Of a DNA stretch of 64,000 bases, positions 18,018 through 25,602 are shown one piece after another. The translations under genes were made by a program, and so were the position numbers. Within the stretch, counting starts at the first letter, position 1. Each line of letters starts with the position of its first letter. The notes under the pieces were generated by a model. That model worked only from the letters and a program-made list of their open reading frames with translations, was not told the origin of the DNA and did not search any database. This DNA is from Galbitalea soli (GTDB taxonomy: Bacteria > Actinomycetota > Actinomycetes > Actinomycetales > Microbacteriaceae), in contig NZ_JAAGWZ010000002.1 in assembly GCF_010686725.1 (NCBI RefSeq), forward strand, positions 186,001 through 250,000, given 5' to 3'.

Positions 18018-18743
18018 ATGCCCACACTCGACAACGCGGTCGTTCTGATCACTGGAGCGAACGGCGGAATCGGCACCGAATTGGTGACCCAGGCGCTCGC
18101 GCGGGGTGCACGCAAGGTCTACGCGACGGCACGCGTGCCACGTGCGTGGGACGATGAGCGCGTCGTGCCGATCTCCCTCGACGTCACTGATGGTCGGTCG
18201 ATCGCGGAGGCCGCGAATACCGCTGACGACGTGACGGTATTGATCAACAATGCCGGCGTGGTTCCAGCGAGTTGGGGCTTGCTCACCGTCACCGAAGCAG
18301 ATCTTCGCGCGAACATGGAGACGAACTTCTTCGCTCCCGTGCTCATCGCACGTGCCTTTGCGCCGATTCTTGCGGCGCGGCGCGGGACGGCGATTATCGA
18401 CATCCACTCCGTGGCGAGCTGGTACGCCTTCGCCGGCGCTTACAGTGCCTCCAAAGCTGCGCTGTGGTCGGCCACCAACTCCCTCCGTCTCGAGCTCGCG
18501 CCCGAAGGGGTGCACGTGATGGGGGTGCACATGGGCTACGTCGATACTGCGATGGCTGCGCACTCGGACGGACCCAAACTGCAGCCGGCGACGCTTGTCG
18601 CCGAGGTCTTTGACGCGCTTGAGAGGGGTGACTACGAGGTGATTGCGGACCAACTCTCTCGTGAGATCAAGTCCGCGCTGAGCGCCCCCATCGAGTCCCT
18701 CTACCCAGAGTTGCAGGCCGCGAAGCCGACGGGTGCGCTCTGA
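18018..18743 (+). CDS. Short-chain dehydrogenase/reductase
   Basis: A 241-residue SDR with TGANGGIG (NAD(P) binding), NNAGVV, catalytic Ser (HSVASWYAF) and YSASK (AYSASKAA). The AAGGAG site before the ATG is clear. It is closest to the SDR group using NAD(P) on small alcohols. It is monocistronic and convergent with the TetR gene that follows. Confidence 0.86.
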   Translation: MPTLDNAVVLITGANGGIGTELVTQALARGARKVYATARVPRAWDDERVVPISLDVTDGRSIAEAANTADDVTVLINNAGVVPASWGLLTVTEADLRANMETNFFAPVLIARAFAPILAARRGTAIIDIHSVASWYAFAGAYSASKAALWSATNSLRLELAPEGVHVMGVHMGYVDTAMAAHSDGPKLQPATLVAEVFDALERGDYEVIADQLSREIKSALSAPIESLYPELQAAKPTGAL

Positions 18744-18752
18744 GGCCGGGGA

Positions 18753-19328
18753 TTAGTCCTCACGAGCAATCATCCCTACCAGCGCCGCCAGGACACTGTC
18801 AGGCGTCGTCTGCCACATGTCCGCAGAAAGGTGGTCACTGGCTCCCATGCTCGCGATCCCGTGTGCGCTCGTCAGCAGCATCGCGCCGTACAGATGGGCG
18901 TGCTCGTCGCCGACCACGCCGCCGACGATGCGGAGAAACTCCACTTGGGCGCGCGCTGCCGCACGCACGGTGTCTTCGGGATTCCGTGCGGGCACCGTGA
19001 ACATCATCCGGTACACCTCGGGCTCGGCGACAGCGACGGCGATCACAGTGTCGACCGCCGCCCGCAGTACCGCTGCACCATCGTCGGACGGCAATGGTCG
19101 CAACGCCGCAAGTCTGCGAGTAATGCGGTCCCAGCTTTCGGCTCCCACCGCGGCCAGAAGGCTCTCTTTGTCGGCGAAATGTCGGTAAGCCGCACCCCGT
19201 GACACGTCCGCGCGCGCGCCGACCTCCCGCAGCGTGACTCTCTGGGGCCCGCCCTCGTTGAGCAACTCGCGAGCAGCGTCGAGGAGGGCCCGACGGGTGG
19301 CCGCGGCGGATTCAGATCGACTGACCAT
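18753..19328 (-). CDS. TetR/AcrR-family regulator
   Basis: A 191-residue repressor with an N-terminal HTH (RRALLDAARELLNEGG, then LREVGARADVSRGAAYRHFADKESLL) and a C-terminal ligand domain. Its promoter -10 (TAGAAT, 19340 to 19335 on the minus strand) ends six bases before the ATG, so the transcript should be leaderless. It is divergent from an SDR gene, and two palindromes lie between the genes, indicating autoregulation and control of the SDR-crotonase genes. Confidence 0.88.
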   Translation of the reverse strand: MVSRSESAAATRRALLDAARELLNEGGPQRVTLREVGARADVSRGAAYRHFADKESLLAAVGAESWDRITRRLAALRPLPSDDGAAVLRAAVDTVIAVAVAEPEVYRMMFTVPARNPEDTVRAAARAQVEFLRIVGGVVGDEHAHLYGAMLLTSAHGIASMGASDHLSADMWQTTPDSVLAALVGMIARED

Positions 19329-19343
19329 ACGTCGATTCTACCG

Positions 19344-19394
19344 TTGACAATGTCATCTGAAGTGCTACTCTACTCAGATGACAGCGTCATCTGA
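19344..19394 (+). promoter_or_regulatory. Divergent TetR-controlled promoter region with two operators
   Basis: Rightward promoter TTGACA (19344-19349), 16-bp spacer, TACTCT (19366-19371). Operator 1 is TGACA-A-TGTCA (19345-19355), covering the -35. Operator 2 is TCAGATGA-CAGCG-TCATCTGA (19374-19394), covering the expected start of transcription and the ATG at 19378. Both contain the half-site TGACA/GTCATCTGA. Confidence 0.7.
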
Positions 19395-20268
19395 AAGAGA
19401 AATCATCCTCGTCAGCGGGGCTTCGACTGGTATGGGTGCCGCGACGGCGCGACAACTCGCGGCGCGAGGATTCGAGGTATTCGCCGGCGTTCGCCGAGCG
19501 ACCGACGGACGTGACCTCGAGTCCGCGGGAATCCGACCCGTCTTGCTCGATATCACGCGATCCGACCAGATCGCGGCGCTCGTCGAGCAGATCGACGCGG
19601 ACGGGCGCCCGCTCCGTGCCGTCATCAACAACGCAGGGATCGCGATCAATGGTCCGCTCGAGGTGCTCCGTATGGAGGACTGGCGGCGACAGTTCGATGT
19701 GAACTTCTTCGGGCATGTCGAGGTGACGCGAGCCCTGCTCCCCGCGCTGCTGAAGAGTCGAGGGCGAGTAGTCATGGTGAGTTCGATCGGAGGGCGCGTC
19801 GCGCAGCCGACCTATGGTGCTTACTCCGGTTCGAAATACGCGCTCGAAGCGGTCAGCGATGCACTTCGTCGCGAGTTGTCGCCCCACGGAGTGACCGTCG
19901 TCGTCGTCGAGCCCGGAGCTGTTCGGACCGAGTTGGTCGGCAGGGGAGGGGAGACGGCGCGGACACTCGTCGCCGGTATGACGCCCGAACAGCAAGGGCG
20001 ATACGGCGGCCTGATGCAGGCCATTCTGTCGCAGTCCGAAGGATTCCTCCGCAGCGGCGTCGATGCCTCGGTCGCCGCAAGGTCTATCGCCATCGCGGCC
20101 ACTGCTCGGCGCCCGAAGACGCGGTACACGATCGGCCGCGATGCTGCAGTGCTCATCGGGCTGGCGCGTCTGCTCCCTGACCGAGTGCTCGATCGAGCGC
20201 TCGCTGCCGCCCTGCGGCGTTCGGTGCCTGAAGATCTCAGCCCCCGCGCGGGAACATCCGTTTCCTAG
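19378..20268 (+). CDS. Short-chain dehydrogenase/reductase, leaderless
   Basis: A 296-residue SDR with SGASTGMG, NNAGIAINGP, catalytic Ser in VSSIGGRV and YSGSK (AYSGSKYAL), plus a C-terminal extension (IAATARRPKTRYTIGRDA) found in 3-oxo-steroid or retinol dehydrogenase-like SDRs. The -10 box lies six bases before the ATG, so translation probably begins at the 5' end of the mRNA. It is followed by a crotonase gene. Confidence 0.85.
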   Translation: MTASSEREIILVSGASTGMGAATARQLAARGFEVFAGVRRATDGRDLESAGIRPVLLDITRSDQIAALVEQIDADGRPLRAVINNAGIAINGPLEVLRMEDWRRQFDVNFFGHVEVTRALLPALLKSRGRVVMVSSIGGRVAQPTYGAYSGSKYALEAVSDALRRELSPHGVTVVVVEPGAVRTELVGRGGETARTLVAGMTPEQQGRYGGLMQAILSQSEGFLRSGVDASVAARSIAIAATARRPKTRYTIGRDAAVLIGLARLLPDRVLDRALAAALRRSVPEDLSPRAGTSVS

Positions 20269-20290
20269 CCCATTACCAACAAGAGGAGAG

Positions 20291-21253
20291 ATGACAGCAA
20301 TGGATAGCGAAGACAAAATCGGCCTCGAGGTCGAAGAGCACGGCGGAACCCTCATCGTTCGGATCCGCGGCGGGCGACACGCCTTGCTCTATCCCTCGAT
20401 GGCAGTCGAACTCGCCACGATCGTCGATCGCGCGGACAAGGACCCCGCGGTGCACGCCGTCGTATTCACCGGCGTACACCCCGAGCGATTCCTGAGCCAC
20501 GCGGATATCACCTGGCTGCAGGAGGGAGGGGTCGGATTCCCGCCGATCAACACCAGGGTCGCCGCTCTGGTATTCCGCTCGGCAACCGCGATAAACAAAG
20601 TTCCGGGTCTTCGATCCGTCCTTGGCAAAACGAAGCTGCGAACACTGCTTCAGCTCGACAGCCTCCACGCCACCTTCATCAAGATGAACCGCAGTGGAAC
20701 CATCTTCATCGCAGCGCTCAACGGATCTGCCCTCGCCATCGGCGCCGAGTTCGCATGGGCATGCGACGTGCGAATCATGGCGGAGGGCGACTACTCGATC
20801 GGGCTGTCAGAAGTGCTGCTCGCACTAACGCCCGGCGGCGGAGGGTCTCAGCGCCTCACGCGTCTGATCGGAGCCCGTCATTCCCTGTCCGCCATTCTGG
20901 AGGGCAAGGCGTTCACGCCGGCGGAGGCTCTTGCCGTCGGCGCCGTCGATGAGGTGGTGCCGCGGGATCACGTGCTCGAGAGGGCTGTCGAGAGAGCCGA
21001 GTTCCTGGGATTGCGTGCGAAGAAGTCTCTCGGAGCGATCAAGCGATCCGTCTATTTCGGGAGCACATTGCCGCTTCTGGGCGGGCTGCAGTTCGAGCAC
21101 GCGGAATTCCTGGTCCGGGACCAAGACCCCGAAGCACAGAAGCGGATGCTCGGGTACATCGATGCCATCGAAGCCAGTGGCGACCTCCCGCTCTTGGACT
21201 CGAGGATCTACGCGCGATCGGTGCGGGAAGGTCGCATCGGCAACTACTCCTGA
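20291..21253 (+). CDS. Enoyl-CoA hydratase/isomerase family protein, long form
   Basis: A 320-residue crotonase-fold protein with the oxyanion loop IAALNGSALAIGAEFAWACDVRIM and a GVHPERFLSHADI loop. The segment between the two oxyanion-hole loops (about residues 65-140) is longer than in standard hydratases. Gly-rich GGGGSQRLTRLIG follows. It may be a hydrolase or isomerase variant. GAGGAG lies just before the ATG. It belongs with the SDR upstream. Confidence 0.8.
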   Translation: MTAMDSEDKIGLEVEEHGGTLIVRIRGGRHALLYPSMAVELATIVDRADKDPAVHAVVFTGVHPERFLSHADITWLQEGGVGFPPINTRVAALVFRSATAINKVPGLRSVLGKTKLRTLLQLDSLHATFIKMNRSGTIFIAALNGSALAIGAEFAWACDVRIMAEGDYSIGLSEVLLALTPGGGGSQRLTRLIGARHSLSAILEGKAFTPAEALAVGAVDEVVPRDHVLERAVERAEFLGLRAKKSLGAIKRSVYFGSTLPLLGGLQFEHAEFLVRDQDPEAQKRMLGYIDAIEASGDLPLLDSRIYARSVREGRIGNYS

Positions 21254-21350
21254 ACGCTCGACGAAGTGGATCTCTGGGCGGCAATCGGCACCCACGTCGC
21301 TGTGAGGGCTGCCGTCGCCGTGGACGAAACACAGCGGCGAGGAATTTAAC

Positions 21351-21364
21351 CTGACTATAGTCAG
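21351..21364. promoter_or_regulatory. Palindromic operator overlapping a -10 box
   Basis: Perfect 14-bp palindrome CTGACTATAGTCAG. It contains TATAGT (21356-21361), a good -10 for the downstream fusion gene. The -35 is poor, suggesting activator dependence or repression by occlusion. Confidence 0.5.
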
Positions 21365-21470
21365 TTATGAGTAGTATCAGTGATGCCAACCGGCGGCCCG
21401 GGCCGACCACTGGATTGCTGGCGGCTGCATCGATCGATGTTGGCCCTGATTGATAAAAAGGAATCGGATA

Positions 21471-23192
21471 ATGCGCGCTATCAGCCAAGACACCTTCGGT
21501 GGTCCGGACGTACTCAAAGTGGTTGACCTCCCTACGCCGAGCCCCGGGGTGAGCGAGATTCTCGTCGCCGTCCACGCCGCCGGGCTCAATCCCACTGACT
21601 GGGGTAATCGTGCGCGGGGGTTTTCCGTTCAAACTCCGGTCACGCTGGGATGGGATGTGTCCGGCGTCGTCGAAGCCGTCGGCTTCGGAGTAACCCTTTT
21701 CAAGCCGGGGGACGAGGTATTCGGCATGCTCCCGTACCCCGGAGGGGTTGGCTCGCACGCCGAATACGTCACCGGTCCGGCGCGGGCTTTCGCCCTCAAA
21801 CCCTCTGCGATCGATCACGTCGAGGCTGGTGCGCTCCCTCTCGCGGCGCTCACCGCATACCAGGCATTGGTTGAGACAGCGGATCTTCGGCCGGGTCAAC
21901 GGGTCCTCATTCACGCGGCGGCGGGCGGTGTCGGTCACCTCGCGGTGCAGATCGCCAAGTCGCGCGGAGCCTATGTGATTGGCACGGCCAGTGCGTCCAA
22001 GCATGATCTGCTGCGATCCTTGGGGGCGGACGAAGTCATCGACTATCAGTCCGTGGACTTCGCCGAGGTGGTTCGCGGAGTCGACGTCGTGCTGGACTCG
22101 ATTTCTTCTGATGCGGCGGGTCGGGCTCGTTCGCTCGCGGTCCTGCGGCCGGGAGGTACTCTCGTCTCGCTCATTCCGGTTCCGATCGATGCCACCGAGT
22201 TGCACGCAATCGCGGAGCGGGGCATCCGATTCGAGGCACTGCTCGTGGAGGCCGACCATGCGGGGATGCAGGCGATCGCCGACCTCGCCGAGTCAGGGGA
22301 GTTGCGCCCGCACATCGCGGCGACCTTCCCGCTCGCGGAGGCGGCGAGAGCCCACGCGCTCGGTGAGTCGCGACGCACGGCCGGCAAGATCGTGTTGGAA
22401 GTGCGCGAGGGCGGCAGCGCGGAGCGCGCCCGGCGAATGCTCAGTGACGCGTTCATCGGAGACACGGCGATCGTCGACCGGATCGTGCGAAGTGACTATA
22501 TTCAGCACAATCCTCAGGCGCCTGACGGTCCCGATGCCCTGAAGTACTTCGGTGCCGGTCTCAGGCAGCAGTTTCCCGAGGTGACCAACCTTCCGAAGCG
22601 CGCCATCGCCGAGGGGGACATGGTGCTGTTGCACTCGCACGTCGTGTTCGTACCCGGCACGCCGGGAACAGCGGTGTTCGACATCTTCCGATTCCAGGAT
22701 GGCAAGATCGCCGAGCACTGGGATGTCCTTCAGGAGGTGCCGGCCACGACGGTGAACGGGAACGACATGTTCGCCACGCTCAGCGCCCCTCGCACCAGCT
22801 CTCCGCAGCAACCGTGGTTCACCGATTTCAACAAGCGCGTGGTTGACGCGTTCTTCGGTCGGTTGATGGTGAACAAGGATCTGTCGGCGATCGATCAGTA
22901 CGTAGATCCGGACTACCGGCAGCACAATCCCAGAATCGCTGACGGCGCGGTGGGCGTCAGGGCCGGGCTTCGGGAGTACTTCGAGAGATTCCCGCAGCTC
23001 AGCATCGTGCCGAAGCGCACTATCGCACAGGGCGATCTCGTCGCGGTGCACAGTCACTACATTCCCGAGCCTGGCGATCGCGGAAAGGCGGTTGTCGACC
23101 TCTTCCGAGTGCGCAACGGCAAACTCGTGGAGCACTGGGATGCCGTGCAGGATATTCCTGAGGCGGCAGCCAACGACAATACGATGTTCTGA
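21471..23192 (+). CDS. MDR quinone-oxidoreductase-like enzyme fused to two SnoaL domains
   Basis: A 573-residue three-domain fusion. Residues 1 to about 308 form a zinc-free medium-chain reductase (QEDTFGGPDVLK-like start, GWDVSGVVEAVG, LPLAALTAYQAL, NADPH-binding HAAAGGVGHLAVQ). Residues about 315-430 and about 440-573 are two SnoaL-like domains, each with QHNP near the start and EHWD near the end (SDYIQHNPQAP... KIAEHWDVLQ; PDYRQHNPRIA... KLVEHWDAVQ). ATG 21471 has AAAAAGGA upstream. The fusion would couple NADPH-dependent reduction to a SnoaL reaction on the same intermediate. The function is not known. Confidence 0.85.
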   Translation: MRAISQDTFGGPDVLKVVDLPTPSPGVSEILVAVHAAGLNPTDWGNRARGFSVQTPVTLGWDVSGVVEAVGFGVTLFKPGDEVFGMLPYPGGVGSHAEYVTGPARAFALKPSAIDHVEAGALPLAALTAYQALVETADLRPGQRVLIHAAAGGVGHLAVQIAKSRGAYVIGTASASKHDLLRSLGADEVIDYQSVDFAEVVRGVDVVLDSISSDAAGRARSLAVLRPGGTLVSLIPVPIDATELHAIAERGIRFEALLVEADHAGMQAIADLAESGELRPHIAATFPLAEAARAHALGESRRTAGKIVLEVREGGSAERARRMLSDAFIGDTAIVDRIVRSDYIQHNPQAPDGPDALKYFGAGLRQQFPEVTNLPKRAIAEGDMVLLHSHVVFVPGTPGTAVFDIFRFQDGKIAEHWDVLQEVPATTVNGNDMFATLSAPRTSSPQQPWFTDFNKRVVDAFFGRLMVNKDLSAIDQYVDPDYRQHNPRIADGAVGVRAGLREYFERFPQLSIVPKRTIAQGDLVAVHSHYIPEPGDRGKAVVDLFRVRNGKLVEHWDAVQDIPEAAANDNTMF

Positions 23193-23257
23193 CTTCAGGG
23201 GCCCAACTCAGTCGGCGCGGCGAGTTTCGCACGATCGTCCGCGCACACAGGCACCCC

Positions 23258-23286
23258 TTGACAGCATAAGTGAGTGCTCTCATAAT
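23258..23286 (+). promoter_or_regulatory. Strong promoter before the second MDR gene
   Basis: TTGACA (23258-23263), 17-bp spacer and CATAAT (23281-23286). A short repeat TGAG-TGCT-CTCA lies in the spacer. Confidence 0.6.
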
Positions 23287-23329
23287 TGAGTGACGTCGGA
23301 AGCCCCCGGGGCCCAGTTAGGAGCTATTC

Positions 23330-24325
23330 ATGAAGGCATTCGCTGTTGTGGCGTACAAGGGACCGTTGCAGGAGCTGGAGGTGCCGGAGCCGATCGTCGA
23401 TGATCACGATGTACTCGTGCAGGTGCGGGTCGCTGGGATCAACGGCATCGATCAGCAAGTCCTCGCCGGCGCCTTCAAGCTCTTCCTGCCCTACCGGCTC
23501 CCTCAGGTACTGGGCAATGAATTGGCGGGAACCGTCCTCCGGGTGGGAGCTGCGGTCCGCGGGTTCAAGCCAGGTGACGAAGTGTACGGCCGCCCTCGCG
23601 TGAGCAGAATCGGGACCTTCGCAGAGCGATTTGCGATCGCCGAGGAAGATCTTGCGCTCAAGCCGTCGAGCATCTCTATGGAGGAAGCGGGCGGTTTGCC
23701 GTTGGTCGCGTTGACAGCGTGGCAGGCGCTTGTCGATCGTGGGAACGTGCAGCCGGGTCAGCGGGTGCTTATTCATGGTGGCGCCGGAGGGCTGGGGTCG
23801 ATTGCGATCCAAATCGCCAAGCACCTCGGCGCGACCGTCGCCACGACAGCGAGCGCATCCAACCACGATTTCGTTCGAGGACTCGGGGCCGACCACGTCA
23901 TCGATCACCGCACCGAGGACTTCGCCGAGTTGCTGACCGGCTACGACCTCGTGCTCGACATCGTTGGCGGCGAGAACCTTAAAAAGTCCCTCACGGTGCT
24001 CAAGCCGGGAGGACTTGCCATCGGTCTGGTGGGCCCGCCCGACCTCGCCTTCGCCCGGCAGCTCGGGCTGAATCCTGTACTCCAGGTGCTCATGGCCGCA
24101 CTCAGCGCTGATATCCGGAGGCGGGCGAAGAAGCGCGGTGTGCGCTACGAGTTCCTCTTCATGCACGCCAGTGGCAAGCAGCTCAGGTCGATCACCGCAC
24201 TCGTCGACAGCGGCGCGCTACGCCCCGTCGTCGGCAAGGTCTATTCCTTCGCAACCGCCCCTGACGCGCTTCGGGAGTCTGCCAAGGGTGGAATCCGCGG
24301 CAAAGCCGTCATCAGCATTCCCTGA
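23330..24325 (+). CDS. NADPH:quinone-reductase-like MDR oxidoreductase
   Basis: A 331-residue medium-chain dehydrogenase/reductase of the zinc-free quinone reductase group: NELAGTVLRVGAAVRGFKPGDEVYG, LPLVALTAWQAL, NADPH site IHGGAGGLGSIAIQIAKHLGA and C-terminal GIRGKAVISIP. It probably reduces an activated C=C or quinone. It has its own promoter and precedes the EthD-like gene by 31 bp. Confidence 0.85.
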   Translation: MKAFAVVAYKGPLQELEVPEPIVDDHDVLVQVRVAGINGIDQQVLAGAFKLFLPYRLPQVLGNELAGTVLRVGAAVRGFKPGDEVYGRPRVSRIGTFAERFAIAEEDLALKPSSISMEEAGGLPLVALTAWQALVDRGNVQPGQRVLIHGGAGGLGSIAIQIAKHLGATVATTASASNHDFVRGLGADHVIDHRTEDFAELLTGYDLVLDIVGGENLKKSLTVLKPGGLAIGLVGPPDLAFARQLGLNPVLQVLMAALSADIRRRAKKRGVRYEFLFMHASGKQLRSITALVDSGALRPVVGKVYSFATAPDALRESAKGGIRGKAVISIP

Positions 24326-24356
24326 CCGGCCTAACGCACGACGAGTGGAGAGCACG

Positions 24357-25166
24357 ATGAGCAATTCAGGATCTGGGTGTCCGATCGCAGTCTCGAAGCA
24401 TTTCACGTCCTCGATTCCGCTCTGGGTTCGCACGGATCAACCACGTCACGTCGGGATGGATTACTGGAAGAGCCCCCATTCCGGAATCATCTCGGCGACA
24501 CCGGGCACCCTGGAATACCGCCAGCTCCATCTCGCCGACATCAACCCCGGCGTCTGGCCTCCGATCGCGGGCGTCGAGACGAGCATCCCGGCTGATCGAA
24601 AGATCGACGGAGTCGCGGAAGTGACATTCATCTCCGCGCTCTCGCCGCTTTTCGGCCGCGCTCAAACCCGGCTCGCTTATCAAGACGAGGTCAACGTCTT
24701 TCGACGCACGCTCCTCTACATCGGCGCCCCCAACTGGTCACGTTGGTACCAGGTGGCTCAGCCCGGCGAGGGAGTGGGAGCCCGCACGCTCGTTTACCTA
24801 CGCCGCAGACGCGGTGTGAGCCCACGTGAGTTTCGCAGAGCGATCCGGCAACACGTGGTCCCCGCGATGACGAGACTCCCAGATGTGAGAGAGCTGCGAA
24901 CACAGGACTTCCTCCCCTGGAGCGCGCGGCTGTGGAATACGCCGAATGTCGCCCACGACAATCCGGTCGAGCAACGGTTCCACGCGTCTGTGATCCTGGG
25001 ATTCGCCGACGCTGGAGCACGAGCGGACTTCCTGCTCGGGACCGCGATCGAGACCCTGTCGGCCAATTTGGCAGCGGTCTGTTCTGCCGTGCACGCCTAC
25101 GAGGTCTCAGAGACCTTGACCTTCGTGAAGGGTGGCACAATCCTCCACGACGTCGAGGACTGCTAG
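24357..25166 (+). CDS. EthD-like (dimeric alpha/beta barrel) protein
   Basis: A 269-residue protein. The region VYLRRRRGVSPREFRRAIRQHVVPAMTRLPDVRELRTQDF resembles the EthD fold, in which a lone barrel domain binds small hydrophobic substrates. A similar half-domain may occupy the N-terminal 120 residues, making this an internal duplication. EthD-like proteins accompany oxygenases and polyketide or ether-cleaving pathways. No catalytic residue can be named. ATG 24357 is preceded by GGAGAGC. It is the last gene of the island. Confidence 0.6.
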   Translation: MSNSGSGCPIAVSKHFTSSIPLWVRTDQPRHVGMDYWKSPHSGIISATPGTLEYRQLHLADINPGVWPPIAGVETSIPADRKIDGVAEVTFISALSPLFGRAQTRLAYQDEVNVFRRTLLYIGAPNWSRWYQVAQPGEGVGARTLVYLRRRRGVSPREFRRAIRQHVVPAMTRLPDVRELRTQDFLPWSARLWNTPNVAHDNPVEQRFHASVILGFADAGARADFLLGTAIETLSANLAAVCSAVHAYEVSETLTFVKGGTILHDVEDC

Positions 25167-25208
25167 CTGCACGACGATCTGGGCATTCGACGGCGGCCCG
25201 CCTGCCTC

Positions 25209-25394
25209 TTACTCCGACCCGTTGCGAGATTCTGGGGCCTCGTCGGCCGGCTGTGAGCCCGCCACCTCGTCCCGGAAGATGCGCAGCGATTGTCCGACCC
25301 CTCGTGTGAGCGCGGGAAGTCGTGTCGCGCCGAAGAGCAGCACGAGGACGGCGAGGATGATGACGAGATGCCACCCGGTCAGATTCGAGAACAT
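25209..25394 (-). CDS. tatA: Twin-arginine translocase subunit TatA
   Basis: A 61-residue protein. MFSNLTGWHLVIILAVLVLL is the single N-terminal membrane helix, followed by the FG hinge (LFGATRLPALTRG) and an amphipathic helix (GQSLRIFRDEV), then a short charged tail: the complete TatA layout. TatA forms the pore of the Tat export system for folded proteins. It is separated from tatC and lies beside the inulin genes. Its promoter carries near-identical copies of two operators from the GH91/ABC control region, so it is probably co-induced with them. The start at 25394 matches the family N-terminus; a longer frame to 25460 runs into the operators. Confidence 0.88.
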   Translation of the reverse strand: MFSNLTGWHLVIILAVLVLLFGATRLPALTRGVGQSLRIFRDEVAGSQPADEAPESRNGSE

Positions 25395-25438
25395 CGCTGG
25401 CCCCACTCTCAACTGGCACGGTTCGTTCCGGTGCCGCC

Positions 25439-25456
25439 TGACAAATCGTCTTGGCA
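25439..25456. promoter_or_regulatory. LacI-type operator at the tatA transcription start
   Basis: TGACAAATCGTCTTGGCA matches 16 of 18 positions of TGGCAAAACGTCTTGGCA at 33824-33841 in the central inulin control region. It spans the predicted tatA start point (about 25452). Confidence 0.7.
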
Positions 25457-25458
25457 GC

Positions 25459-25488
25459 ACACTAAGTTCGTCGAAGTCCGGCCGTCAA
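25459..25488 (-). promoter_or_regulatory. Promoter of tatA
   Basis: On the minus strand: TTGACG (25488 to 25483), 18-bp spacer, TAGTGT (25464 to 25459). Operators lie immediately upstream and over the start point. Confidence 0.6.
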
Positions 25489-25509
25489 ATGGCAAAAAAG
25501 TTTGGCGCC
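25484..25509. promoter_or_regulatory. LacI-type operator upstream of tatA
   Basis: GTCAAATGGCAAAAAAG followed by TTTGGCGCC. It aligns with the element at 33868-33892 (GTCAAATGCCAAAAAC then TTTGGCACC) with one extra base, so the same regulator should bind both. Confidence 0.7.
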
Positions 25510-25602
25510 GGACCGCTTCGACGACCAGTGCGACCCGCGCGACCACCGCTCTATCGTGCCATCCGCCGCGGGGATGCCGCCTCACCGGGAGAGACAGACC
25601 GA

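Noticed and set aside
25167-25602. Island attachment site at the left edge of the fructan locus
   Set aside because: No direct repeat, integrase or tRNA end is present; only tatA and its operators occupy the gap.
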